From: Alishewanella aestuarii B11
GTDB lineage: Bacteria; Pseudomonadota; Gammaproteobacteria; Enterobacterales; Alteromonadaceae
Assembly: GCF_000280055.1 (NCBI RefSeq)
Contig: NZ_ALAB01000028.1
Coordinates: 62,001-126,000, forward strand
Reading direction: 5' to 3'
DNA length: 64,000 nt
How positions within the stretch are numbered: position 1 is the first letter of the stretch; the number at the start of each line of letters is the position of its first letter. The notes below the pieces were generated by a model that saw only the letters and a program-made list of their open reading frames with translations, was not told where the DNA came from and made no database searches. The position numbers were made by a program, and so were the translations under genes. Below are positions 34,799-43,483 of this stretch, piece by piece.

Positions 34799-34815
34799 GT
34801 TGAACGTCGTCCAAC
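34799..34815. promoter_or_regulatory. Near-perfect palindrome between divergent amino-sugar operons
   Basis: GTTGAACG-T-CGTCCAAC, symmetric except for one position pair and centred near CG, as LacI-family operators often are. It lies between the GH3 start (34776) and the symporter start (34947), where both divergent promoters must be. Confidence 0.45.
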
Positions 34816-34851
34816 ATAATTTATTCATGAATTTTTCGCAAACACGAATAG

Positions 34852-34882
34852 TTTACACTGTTCATCGCTTAGCAGTTATGCT
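34852..34882 (+). promoter_or_regulatory. Candidate sigma-70 promoter for the symporter operon
   Basis: TTTACA (34852-34857) matches TTGACA at 5 of 6 positions; TATGCT at 34877-34882 is a weak -10, giving a 19-base spacer (18 if TTATGC is used). Confidence 0.3.
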
Positions 34883-34946
34883 TTACTGCTGCTTAAAAAC
34901 TGCCCCTCAGCTGACGGGGCCCAGTAAAACCACGGACTTGCCGCTT

Positions 34947-36542
34947 ATGCAGCTCACCTTAGTAGATTGGCTGGTCTTTTGCAGCTATTTTTTTGTGCTC
35001 GCCCTGCTTGCCTGGTGGGTTAATCAAAAGCGGGCGCAAAATAGCAGCGATTACTTTCTGGGTGCCAACACCATGCCCGCTGCCCTGGTGGCCATTTCAG
35101 TGCTGGCGACCTCACAGTCTGCCGCAACCTTTTTGGGCGGCCCGGATCTGGGCTTTCGCGGCAACCTGAGTTATCTGGCCTCGAATATCGGCGCCGTGCT
35201 GGCGGCATTCTTTGTGATGCGCTTTCTGATCCCGCGCTATTACGCCCTGAAAGTCACCACCGTCTATGAGTTGCTGGAACAGCGCTTTAGTGCCAGTGCC
35301 AAAAGTCATGCCGGTCAGATGTACTTATTCGGCCGGGTCTTTGCCAGCGGTGCCCGCTTATTTATGGCGGCGCTGGCGGTATCTATGCTGCTATTTAACC
35401 ATATCGACGCCAGTGGTGTAATGGTCTCGGTGGCGCTGCTGGCTGGCATTGGCCTGCTGTGTACCATGGCGGGTGGTATCCGTTCGGTGATCTATACCGA
35501 TGCGCTGCAATGTTTGGTCTATGTTACTGCTGCGCTGGTGGTGCTGGTATATCTGTACAGCAGTTTAAGCCTGCCCTGGCCGGTATTACTGGAGGCCCTG
35601 CGTCATCCGCTGGAGCAGGACGGTTCGAAATTATTGCTGTTGGATTTTTCGGTCGATTTTAGCAGTAGTGGCGTCTTTAATATCTGGTCGGCACTGACTG
35701 GCTTTGTGCTGCTGAATATTGCCGCCTTTGGTTTGGATCAGGATATGACGCAGCGGGTGCTGACCTGCAAAACCCCGCAGCAAGGTGCTAAGGCGCTGCT
35801 TTCTTCTGCATTGCTGGTGATCCCGGTGATGCTGGTCTTTATCTTAATTGGCTTTTTGCTGTATATCTTTTATCAGCGCGCCGATCTGCATCAGGGCAGC
35901 GCCCTGTTAGCCGATAGCTTTCAGGGCGAGAAGGTTACGGTCTTTATGTACTATGTGCTGAACGAACTGCCCTCCGGCCTGCGCGGTCTGGTCGTAGTGG
36001 GCGTGATAGCAGCAGCACTGTCGACCATTACCTCGGGCCTGAACTCAATGGCCTCGGTACTGGTGGCGGATCTTTATGCTCCCTGGTGGCGCAAACGGCA
36101 AAGTGCTGGTATTGCACAGCAAAGCGCTGGCAGTGAGCGGCATCTGGTGCGGGCCGGGCAGCTGGCAATGTTGCTCACTGCCCTGGCGCTGTCACTGATG
36201 GCGGTGCTGTGTTACTACTGGCAACAATATTCCGATATGCCGCTGCTGGCCTTTGCGTTAAGCGTGATGGTGTTTTCCTACAGCGGTTTACTTGGCGTGT
36301 TTTTTACCGCGCTCTTTACCCGTCGCGGCAATAGCCGTTCGGTAACTGCGGCGCTGCTAACCGGCTTTGGCGTGACCTTGGTGCTACAACCTTATGTGTT
36401 GCAGCAAATCAGCCCAACGCTGGCCGTGCTGGATCTCGGCTTTACCTGGCAACTCTGCCTCGGTAGTCTGGTCGCCTTTTTAGTTTGTGTCAGTGGTTCG
36501 CCCGCCAAAGTGGCGGCGGATGCGCTGACAACCTCCCGTTAA
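34947..36542 (+). CDS. SSS-family sodium:solute symporter, probable MurNAc/amino-sugar transporter
   Basis: A 531-residue polytopic protein (13-14 spans) of the sodium/solute symporter family: first span LVFCSYFFVLALLAWWV, then SSDYFLGANTMPAALVAISVLATSQSAATFLGG, the canonical SSS N-terminus, and GVIAAALSTITSGLNSMASVLVAD in the Na-binding region. It is the first gene of a run of four with kinase, MurQ and NamZ, which points to MurNAc or GlcNAc as substrate; an SSS transporter (MurT) plays this role in Tannerella forsythia. ATG 34947 fits the family start; the upstream in-frame extension is not typical. Confidence 0.82.
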   Translation: MQLTLVDWLVFCSYFFVLALLAWWVNQKRAQNSSDYFLGANTMPAALVAISVLATSQSAATFLGGPDLGFRGNLSYLASNIGAVLAAFFVMRFLIPRYYALKVTTVYELLEQRFSASAKSHAGQMYLFGRVFASGARLFMAALAVSMLLFNHIDASGVMVSVALLAGIGLLCTMAGGIRSVIYTDALQCLVYVTAALVVLVYLYSSLSLPWPVLLEALRHPLEQDGSKLLLLDFSVDFSSSGVFNIWSALTGFVLLNIAAFGLDQDMTQRVLTCKTPQQGAKALLSSALLVIPVMLVFILIGFLLYIFYQRADLHQGSALLADSFQGEKVTVFMYYVLNELPSGLRGLVVVGVIAAALSTITSGLNSMASVLVADLYAPWWRKRQSAGIAQQSAGSERHLVRAGQLAMLLTALALSLMAVLCYYWQQYSDMPLLAFALSVMVFSYSGLLGVFFTALFTRRGNSRSVTAALLTGFGVTLVLQPYVLQQISPTLAVLDLGFTWQLCLGSLVAFLVCVSGSPAKVAADALTTSR

Positions 36543-36553
36543 GAGGAATCTGT

Positions 36554-37423
36554 ATGTCGTATCTTCTGGCCATCGATGGCGGTGGTACCAAAACAGCCGG
36601 TGTGCTGCAAGCTGTGGTTAGTGGTCAGCGCTGGCAAGCCGTCAGTGGCCCGGCTCAATTGACCAATGATTTACAACAAGCGCTGATTAATGTGCGCTCA
36701 CTGGTACAGGATCTGTGTCGTCAGGCCGGCATCAGCCCGGCCGGGATCACCGCGGTAATTGGTCTGGCCGGTGCCGGCAATCCGGCATTGCATAAAGCCT
36801 TTAGTCAACAACTGGCCTTACCCTTTGCCAGATGGCAACTCACCACCGATGCCCGAACCTCATTGTATGGCGCTAATCAGGGCAAACCTGTGGCGGTGGT
36901 CGCTATCGGTACCGGTTCAGTAGCGATGCGCTTAGAAGCCGATGGCACCGAGCTGCAGGTAGGTGGCTGGGGTTTTAATATCGGTGACGAGGGCGGCGGC
37001 GCCTGGCTGGGCCGGGAATTGGTGCGGGAACTGTTATGGCAACTGGATTGGCAAAAGCCGTTCACTCCACTGTTCTCGGCAGTGGCCGCGCGCTGCGGCA
37101 AAGATGCTGCCAGCCTGCTGCCCTGGTTGAAACAAGCAACGGCCAGTGACTTTGCTGCCCTGGCGCCGCTGGTATACCAATATGCCAGTGAGCCGGCAGC
37201 CCAACGCCTGCAGGCCCGTCAGGCCGATGCCATTAATCAGCTGGCGTTATGCTGTCTGGCCGGCCAGGACTTGCCCCTGGTGTTGCTGGGCGGGCTGGCA
37301 ACCGCCTGCGCGGCGCAGCTGTCACCCTTATTACAACAGCGGTTACAAGCCGCCAGCGGCGATGCCCTGACCGGCGGTCTGGTGCTGGCACAGGCCTTAG
37401 CAACTGCACCTTCGGAGGCCTGA
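36554..37423 (+). CDS. BadF/BcrA-type amino-sugar kinase, probable MurNAc/GlcNAc kinase (MurK-like)
   Basis: A 289-residue ASKHA kinase with phosphate-1 loop LLAIDGGGTKTAG, GLAGAGNPALHKAF, VAIGTGSVAMRLE (phosphate-2) and GDEGGGAWLGRELVRELL. The family includes eukaryotic GlcNAc kinase and bacterial MurK, which phosphorylates MurNAc at O6. Placed between the symporter (11-base gap) and murQ (stop and start overlap as TGATG), it likely supplies MurNAc-6-P. The exact sugar specificity cannot be told from sequence. RBS AAGAGGAA upstream of ATG 36554. Confidence 0.83.
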   Translation: MSYLLAIDGGGTKTAGVLQAVVSGQRWQAVSGPAQLTNDLQQALINVRSLVQDLCRQAGISPAGITAVIGLAGAGNPALHKAFSQQLALPFARWQLTTDARTSLYGANQGKPVAVVAIGTGSVAMRLEADGTELQVGGWGFNIGDEGGGAWLGRELVRELLWQLDWQKPFTPLFSAVAARCGKDAASLLPWLKQATASDFAALAPLVYQYASEPAAQRLQARQADAINQLALCCLAGQDLPLVLLGGLATACAAQLSPLLQQRLQAASGDALTGGLVLAQALATAPSEA

Positions 37424-38343
37424 TGAGTACCAGTACCTTGCTTGCCCAATTAGCCACAATGAGCACAGAAGCACGTAACACCGCAAGTCGGAACCTGGAT
37501 CAGCTCAGTAGCCTGCAGCTGGTTCAACTGATTAATCAGGCGGATCAACAAGTAGCCAACAGCATCACGCCGGCACTGCCGCAGATCGCTCAGGCGGTAG
37601 AACAGATAGTGCAGGCCTTTGCCAAAGGTGGCCGGCTGATTTATCTGGGGGCCGGCACCAGTGGCCGGCTCGGCATTCTGGATGCCGTTGAATGTCCGCC
37701 GACCTATAGCGTGCCAGACTCCCAGGTCATTGGCCTGATCGCCGGTGGCGCTAATGCCATCTATAAAGCGGTCGAAGGTGCCGAAGATAATCCGCAACTG
37801 GCGGAGCAGGATCTGCAGCAGATCGGCTTTCAGCCGCAGGATATTCTGGTTGGCATCGCCGCCAGTGGCCGCACACCCTATGTACTGGGCGGCCTGGCCT
37901 ACGCCCGCCGCTGTGGTGCAGTAACCGTTGCCATCAGTTGCAATGCCGGTGCGCCTATTCTGGCGGCCGCTGATATCGCGATCTGTGCCGAAGTCGGCCC
38001 GGAAGTGGTAACCGGCTCTACTCGGATGAAAGCCGGTAGCGCCCAGAAAATGATTTTAAATATGCTCAGCACCGCTGCTATGGTGTTAAGCGGCAAGGTG
38101 TATCAGAATTTGATGGTTGATCTGCATGCCAGTAATCAAAAACTGGTGGCGCGCGCCGTGCGCATTGTGATGCAGGCCACCGACTGCGATCAGCCAACTG
38201 CCGAGCAGGCACTGGCGCGTTGTGAACAGAGTGCTAAGCTGGCGATATTGCATTTACTCAGCGGCCAGCCGGTCGAGGCCTGTCGGGCACAACTGCTGGC
38301 AGAGGGAGGTTTTGTGCGTAAAGCTCTGGAGGCGCTGCAATGA
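37423..38343 (+). CDS. murQ: N-acetylmuramic acid 6-phosphate etherase MurQ
   Basis: A 306-residue SIS-domain lyase (E. coli 298). Motifs: NRNLDQLSS-like SRNLDQLSSLQLV, RLIYLGAGTSGRLGILDAVECPPTYSV (Glu of the EC/PPTY segment), GCIAASGRTPY-like VGIAASGRTPYVLGG, and ICAEVGPEVVTGSTRMKAGSAQK. It cleaves D-lactate from MurNAc-6-P giving GlcNAc-6-P. Start ATG 37423 overlaps the kinase stop; its 3' end overlaps namZ by 4 bases. Confidence 0.96.
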   Translation: MSTSTLLAQLATMSTEARNTASRNLDQLSSLQLVQLINQADQQVANSITPALPQIAQAVEQIVQAFAKGGRLIYLGAGTSGRLGILDAVECPPTYSVPDSQVIGLIAGGANAIYKAVEGAEDNPQLAEQDLQQIGFQPQDILVGIAASGRTPYVLGGLAYARRCGAVTVAISCNAGAPILAAADIAICAEVGPEVVTGSTRMKAGSAQKMILNMLSTAAMVLSGKVYQNLMVDLHASNQKLVARAVRIVMQATDCDQPTAEQALARCEQSAKLAILHLLSGQPVEACRAQLLAEGGFVRKALEALQ

Positions 38344-39506
38344 AACAGCTGCTATTGGTCCTGTTATGGTTAGTGCTATGTAGTGGCCAGCCGGCGCTGG
38401 CTGACAGTGCAGCCATTCGCACCGGTGCCGAGCAACCGGAGCGCTATTTGCCGCTGCTGGCCGGTAAAAAAGTGGGCTTACTGGTTAATCAAACCTCCAG
38501 AGTCGGCGAACAGCATCTGGTCGATTTCCTGTTACAGCAACAAGTGCAGGTGGTCGGCATCTTTGCACCTGAACATGGTTTTCGCGGCGATTACGACGCC
38601 GGCGCCCGGGTCGGTGATAGCCGCGATCCCCGCACCGGCCTGCCGATCTGGTCAATGTATGGCGCCAGTAAAAAACCGGATCTGAGTTTACTGCAGCAAC
38701 TGGACCTGGTGATCTTTGATATTCAGGATGTCGGGGTGCGCTATTACACCTACATCAGCTCAATGCACTATATGATGGAGGCTGCCGCCGCTGCCGGGGT
38801 TGCGATGCTGATCCTGGACCGGCCAAACCCGAATGGTGCTTATCTGGATGGTCCGGTACTGGATCTAAAATTTCAGTCCTTTGTTGGCATGCACCCGATC
38901 CCGCTGTTACATGGCATGACGGTTGGCGAGCTGGCACTGATGATCAAAGGCGAGCAGTGGATCGCCAATGCGGAAAAGCTGCAGTTAACGGTGATCCCAA
39001 ATGCCAATTATCAGCGCGATCTGCCATACGAATTACCAATCCCACCCAGCCCGAATTTACCCAATGCCCAGGCGGTCCGGCTCTACCCTTCGCTGGGCTT
39101 TTTTGAAGCCACACCCCTGTCGGTCGGGCGCGGTACCCCCTTTCCGTTTCAGGTGCTGGGTTATGATCAGTTTGCCAGCGACGAGTTTAGCTTTGTCCCG
39201 GTCAGCACGCCGGGTGCAGCATTAAATCCGCCGTTAAAAGATAAAAGAGTCTATGGTGAAGATCTGCGTCAGGTCAGCACAGACGGCTTAACCCTGAGCT
39301 ATCTGATGCGCTGGCAACAGCTGTTTGCCAGCCACGCCAAAGTGATGTTCACGGCGCCGGACTTTATGGATAAGCTGGCCGGCACCGATCAGTTGCGGTT
39401 ACAAATTGAACGTGGTGACAGTGAGCCACAGATCCGTGATAGCTGGCAAAGTGCGTTGCAGCAGTTCAGGCTGCAACGCCAACCGTATTTACTCTATCCG
39501 GAATGA
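38340..39506 (+). CDS. namZ: Exported exo-beta-N-acetylmuramidase NamZ-like (DUF1343, GH171)
   Basis: A 388-residue exported protein: signal peptide (MKQLLLVLLWLVLCSG to ALA-DS, residue 22), then DUF1343: GKKVGLLVNQTSRVG, FAPEHGFRGDYDAG, SMYGASKKPDLS, DLVIFDIQDVGVRYYTYISS, DRPNPNGAYLDGPVLD and FFEATPLSVGRGTPFPF. The family was identified as exo-beta-N-acetylmuramidase (NamZ, GH171), releasing MurNAc from non-reducing ends of peptidoglycan glycans; together with the GH3 enzyme it would degrade the sugar backbone. It overlaps murQ by 4 bases and abuts the convergent lipoprotein gene. Confidence 0.9.
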   Translation: MKQLLLVLLWLVLCSGQPALADSAAIRTGAEQPERYLPLLAGKKVGLLVNQTSRVGEQHLVDFLLQQQVQVVGIFAPEHGFRGDYDAGARVGDSRDPRTGLPIWSMYGASKKPDLSLLQQLDLVIFDIQDVGVRYYTYISSMHYMMEAAAAAGVAMLILDRPNPNGAYLDGPVLDLKFQSFVGMHPIPLLHGMTVGELALMIKGEQWIANAEKLQLTVIPNANYQRDLPYELPIPPSPNLPNAQAVRLYPSLGFFEATPLSVGRGTPFPFQVLGYDQFASDEFSFVPVSTPGAALNPPLKDKRVYGEDLRQVSTDGLTLSYLMRWQQLFASHAKVMFTAPDFMDKLAGTDQLRLQIERGDSEPQIRDSWQSALQQFRLQRQPYLLYPE

Positions 39507-40343
39507 TTATTCCGCCGCCGCTGTTACGCTAAAGCGTGCCAGCGGCGCCATCCGGGCTTTGTTCAGGCTCAGCTCGCCATTTGCCAGCGTATAATTATCT
39601 GCCAGCGCCAGCTGCGCTAAAAACGCCTGCTCCAGTGCCATTTTATCTTCGGCACAAGCCATCATAGTACCGGCAAGCTGCCCCACTTGGATCCGATAGG
39701 CTGAACCCTGCCAGCTGCCACTAAAGCGGTTACAACCAGAGCGGCCCCAGACTTTGCCATCGGCCGCAAAATGGATAAAGGCGCCACTATCGGCAGCCAC
39801 TGCCTGCCCCTGCAGCTCTGTCAGTTGCCAATCGCGGTCAAGCAAATCTGGCTGCACGGCTTCACCGGCCGTCACCGCTGCCACCTCTGTCGCGACCTTA
39901 GCCAAACGATAATGCTCGGCCAGGTCGCCAGTAATCAGCTCGCCCTGCTGATCCAGCTGCCGCACCGCATTTTCTTCAACCCGAAACCAGCGATTTTCCT
40001 GACTTTCGCTCTCCAGCCGGATTTTGCCGCCACTGGTATCCCAGCTAAAACGCCCCGTTTCGTTAAATTCATTATCCGGCTCTTCACCAAGATAAATACT
40101 TTGCAGCTGGAATTGACCATCGGCGCTTAGCGTCAGCGTGGTTTTAATCCCTTCACAACTGGCGCAGGGTAAGATCCCCTGATAGCTACCGGCCCAGTCC
40201 AGCGAGTCACGGCTATTACTGCTCAGTTGCATGCTGCCGGCTCCCGGTTGCACAGTGGTGTTGGCCGGCTCAGGTGAACAGGCCGTCAGAAGTACCAAGC
40301 TGCTGGCAAGTAACAGTGGTAAATACAGGTATGGTTTGCGCAT
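39507..40343 (-). CDS. NlpE-META two-domain lipoprotein
   Basis: A 278-residue lipoprotein. The signal ends with LLTAC (Cys about 22). Domain 1 (about 48-165) is NlpE-N-like: YQGILPCASCEGIKTTLTL matches the NlpE CxxC segment, with Cx2C kept. Domain 2 (about 170-270) is META/HslJ-like: DRDWQLTELQG, RSGCNRFSGSW, GTMMACAEDKMALEQAFL. Such proteins monitor the outer membrane or copper stress (NlpE activates Cpx in E. coli). Likely in one transcript with the M14 peptidase gene 30 bases upstream. Confidence 0.87.
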   Translation of the reverse strand: MRKPYLYLPLLLASSLVLLTACSPEPANTTVQPGAGSMQLSSNSRDSLDWAGSYQGILPCASCEGIKTTLTLSADGQFQLQSIYLGEEPDNEFNETGRFSWDTSGGKIRLESESQENRWFRVEENAVRQLDQQGELITGDLAEHYRLAKVATEVAAVTAGEAVQPDLLDRDWQLTELQGQAVAADSGAFIHFAADGKVWGRSGCNRFSGSWQGSAYRIQVGQLAGTMMACAEDKMALEQAFLAQLALADNYTLANGELSLNKARMAPLARFSVTAAAE

Positions 40344-40373
40344 AGTAAGTTCCTTTTTTGGCTAGTTAACGCC

Positions 40374-41780
40374 CTAAGTCCCCAGAGGATTCTTTAATTC
40401 CAGGTTGGCTAAGTGTAGCAGCTGGCCGTTTAACAGTACCTGAACCACCTCACCCTGGCTATTCAGTAGTAAAAAGGTCGCACCTTGCCGCAACTGTGGC
40501 GAACTTTGTGTTGGCCGCAGCGGATTAACAAGTACCGGTAACCGGGTTTGTCGCTGCAGCAATTTGGCGTCACCGCTAAAGTGGGTATAACCTTGCCGTA
40601 GTAGTTGCTGATAACGCTGATCATCCAACAGTAATGGCTCGCTCAGCGGATAGGCACGGCCTTGCTGATAACGCAGCCCAGTCACGTCGAACAGATGGTA
40701 GGCGCCATAGCCACTCAGATCGCCCAGCTCATGGATCCGGGCATAGCTATCGCCTTCGGTATGAAAATTCACGCCGATATCCAGCACCGCCTCAGTGTCC
40801 GCAACCCGGACCTGCAGATTTTTCAGGATCAAATCTTTTAAGCCACCACTGCGGTTAAAGGGGATCGCTTCATAATCACTGAGTGGGGCCGCACGATAAC
40901 TGCCGCTGGCAATCGCATTTAACCAGGCCACATACAACTGGAAATTCAGCCGCCGTGCCACCTGGCGATTATCGTCGGCACGATGGCCTCCGGCCTCGAC
41001 TAACACCGTACTGATGCCCATACCGGCAAAGGTATCGCCAAAGGAGCGTGGCGACCAGGTATCGTTATAGCGGCCCAGATGTTCCGGGATCTGAGTATCC
41101 AACCAGGGTTTGATATGCGCAATCAGCTGCATCGCACGCCGGCGGCTGTCGTTGATGTCGCGTGCTGCATTATAGGCCGGTGCCAGCAGTGAAATGGTTG
41201 CCGGGTTCGGGGCCTCACCTGCGGCATGAAAGCGGTTCTGATCATGCAAGTTAAAGCCATAATCTGGCTGGATTTGCCGCGCCAGCTGCATCAGCAGGCG
41301 GCCTTCCGGACTCTGTAGCGCAAGCGCATCACGGTTAATATCTATGCCCTGGGCATTAACCCGGCTGTTCCGGGCAGCACCATCAGGGTTCAGCATGGGC
41401 ACCAGATACAGGGTGATTTCGGAAAACCACTGCTCGCGCCAGGCCTGTTGCTCCGGTGCCAGCGTATAGCGCAATAAATCAAATAAGGCAGCGGTTGCGG
41501 TATGTTCATCGCCATGCATCTGCGACCAGGCCAGCACGCGTTTTTTGCCTTGCCCGAGCTTAAGTAAATAGATTGGCCGGTTTTCCACCGAGCGGCCCAG
41601 CTCGGTCACCGTTACTGCCGGATCGCTGGCATACTGCTTAATTAAAGGTTCAATATCAGCCAGTTGCAATCTGGGCTTATCGAAGCCCGGTTGCAGGTAA
41701 GGTTGATAATGTTCAAGTGTCGTTGCCTGTGCCATCGTCATGCCAGCCACCCAGAGTAAGATCAGTAACCATTTATTCAT
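40374..41780 (-). CDS. M14 family zinc carboxypeptidase, exported
   Basis: A 468-residue exported protein with signal peptide (cleavage near AQA-TT, residue 20). M14 zinc site: HGDE in SQMHGDEHTATAALF, His in GFNLHDQN, and catalytic Glu in VLVEAGGH. A C-terminal beta domain (about 340-468) follows. It should remove C-terminal residues from peptides in the periplasm or outside; a peptidoglycan stem-peptide role is possible but not shown. ATG 41780 is chosen for the signal peptide and AAGGGG upstream. Confidence 0.88.
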   Translation of the reverse strand: MNKWLLILLWVAGMTMAQATTLEHYQPYLQPGFDKPRLQLADIEPLIKQYASDPAVTVTELGRSVENRPIYLLKLGQGKKRVLAWSQMHGDEHTATAALFDLLRYTLAPEQQAWREQWFSEITLYLVPMLNPDGAARNSRVNAQGIDINRDALALQSPEGRLLMQLARQIQPDYGFNLHDQNRFHAAGEAPNPATISLLAPAYNAARDINDSRRRAMQLIAHIKPWLDTQIPEHLGRYNDTWSPRSFGDTFAGMGISTVLVEAGGHRADDNRQVARRLNFQLYVAWLNAIASGSYRAAPLSDYEAIPFNRSGGLKDLILKNLQVRVADTEAVLDIGVNFHTEGDSYARIHELGDLSGYGAYHLFDVTGLRYQQGRAYPLSEPLLLDDQRYQQLLRQGYTHFSGDAKLLQRQTRLPVLVNPLRPTQSSPQLRQGATFLLLNSQGEVVQVLLNGQLLHLANLELKNPLGT

Positions 41781-42005
41781 AATAAACCCCTTGCCGCTGC
41801 AATACTTATTCAGGCACAAATACAAAAGGTTGTAAAGACAATAACCTGGCAGCACCAAATGTCTGACAGACAAGCCTTGCAGCGCCGTCGTTTCCCCTGT
41901 ATAAAATCTTAACAAAAGAAACTGTCAGCGCCAGGGTACCCTACCCCACTATCGGCTCAGTACCCCGGCAAATAAGGCAGACCGACCCCGCCAACGGAGG
42001 ATTTC

Positions 42006-43397
42006 GTGTCAGACTGGCTTACCCTGTTACCGGCAATCGTCGCTATTGCCGTGGTGTTGTGGCGCAAGGAAGTGATCCTGGCGCTGTTGTTGTCGCTTTG
42101 TACTGCGGAATTGCTGATCTTTATCCAGCAAGGCCAGGGACTGGGCGCCAGTTTACTGTTAAACGGCAGTATCCAGACCCTGGAGCGGATTGTCGAGGTT
42201 ACGGCGGATGCCGGTAATGCCCGTATTCTGATGTTCTCGTTACTGGTCGGCAGCTTACTGGCCTATTTACGCTATTCCGGTGGGGTAACGGCGACGGTGG
42301 AGCTGTTGATCCGCAAAGGGGTAGCCCGCACCGGACGCCAGGCCGGTTTGCTAACCTTTGGCATCAGCTTCTTTACCTTTATTGAATCGAATTTAAGCTC
42401 GCTGACCAAGGGGATCAGTACCCGTGGCCTGTTTGATAAATTTGGCATGAGCCGGGCCCGGCTGGCTTATATTATCGACAGTACCAGCTCGCCAATTTGT
42501 ATCATTATTTTGCTCAATGGCTGGGGTGCCTATGTGCTGGGGCTGCTTAGCACCTATGAATTATCGGTGCCGGCTGTGTCTGTGCTGCTGGGCACTATTC
42601 CACTGAACTTTTATGCGCTGTTTACGCTGGCAGTGGTGCTGTACACCATTATTAGCGGTAAGGTGTATGGCCCACTGCGCCGCGCTGAGCAGCAGCAAAA
42701 CCGGCTGGCCGATCATACCGAAATTGACACCCCCGCCAGTCACCCGTCTTATATGTTGGTGCCGTTATTAACACTGGTGTTTTCGATGGTCGCCTTTATG
42801 CTGCTAACCGGTAACGGTAATCTGGTGCAGGGTTCAGGTTCCAAATCGGTGCTGTATGCAACTGTGTTGGCGTGTCTGGTGGCATATAGCATGATGCTGT
42901 TTAGCCGGCGCTTTCAGCACCAGCAGTTGGTGAATATCGGTTTTAAAGGCATCTCAGAGCTATTACCTGTGGTTACCATAGTACTGCTGTCGATGGCGCT
43001 GGGTACCAGTTTAAAGATGTTAGGTACCGGCGCCGTGATCGCTGGCATGGTTGATCAGAGTGTGCCGCATTTTCTGATCCCGGCATTGCTGTTCCTGGCC
43101 GGTTCACTGATCTCCGTCACTACCGGCACCAGCTGGGGGACCTTTGCGATCCTGGTACCTATTGGTATGCCAATGGTGACTTTGCTGGAGTTACCACCCC
43201 AGTTGGTATTAGCGGCCATTTTAAGTGGCGGCATTTTCGGCGATCACTGCTCACCAATCTCAGACAGTACCGCAGTCAGCTCGGTTGCTGCCGGCTGTGA
43301 TTTGCTGGAGCACGTAAAAACCCAGCTGCCTTATGCGCTGTTTTGTGGCCTGCTGGCCCTGCTCGCCTTTACCCTGACTGGCTGGATGATGATTTAA
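42006..43397 (+). CDS. NhaC-family Na+/H+ antiporter
   Basis: A 463-residue protein with about 11 membrane spans. The NhaC signature IFGDHCSPISDSTAVSS is near residue 410, with FIESNLSSLTKG and IDSTSSPICIIILLNGWG in the first half. It probably exchanges Na+ or an organic acid for H+. GTG 42006 follows GGAGG by 8 bases. It is monocistronic, with M14 divergent upstream and TetR downstream. Confidence 0.9.
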   Translation: MSDWLTLLPAIVAIAVVLWRKEVILALLLSLCTAELLIFIQQGQGLGASLLLNGSIQTLERIVEVTADAGNARILMFSLLVGSLLAYLRYSGGVTATVELLIRKGVARTGRQAGLLTFGISFFTFIESNLSSLTKGISTRGLFDKFGMSRARLAYIIDSTSSPICIIILLNGWGAYVLGLLSTYELSVPAVSVLLGTIPLNFYALFTLAVVLYTIISGKVYGPLRRAEQQQNRLADHTEIDTPASHPSYMLVPLLTLVFSMVAFMLLTGNGNLVQGSGSKSVLYATVLACLVAYSMMLFSRRFQHQQLVNIGFKGISELLPVVTIVLLSMALGTSLKMLGTGAVIAGMVDQSVPHFLIPALLFLAGSLISVTTGTSWGTFAILVPIGMPMVTLLELPPQLVLAAILSGGIFGDHCSPISDSTAVSSVAAGCDLLEHVKTQLPYALFCGLLALLAFTLTGWMMI

Positions 43398-43483
43398 GCC
43401 GTGCCGCGCCCCGGTATTAGTGTCCGCCACGACAACGTGCTACACTGCCGGGGCCGTTGTTAAAAAGTCAAGAAGTCCTGTCT

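Noticed and set aside
34596-34946. In-frame N-terminal extension of the symporter gene
   Set aside because: It covers the start of the divergent GH3 gene and does not look like the SSS family N-terminus.
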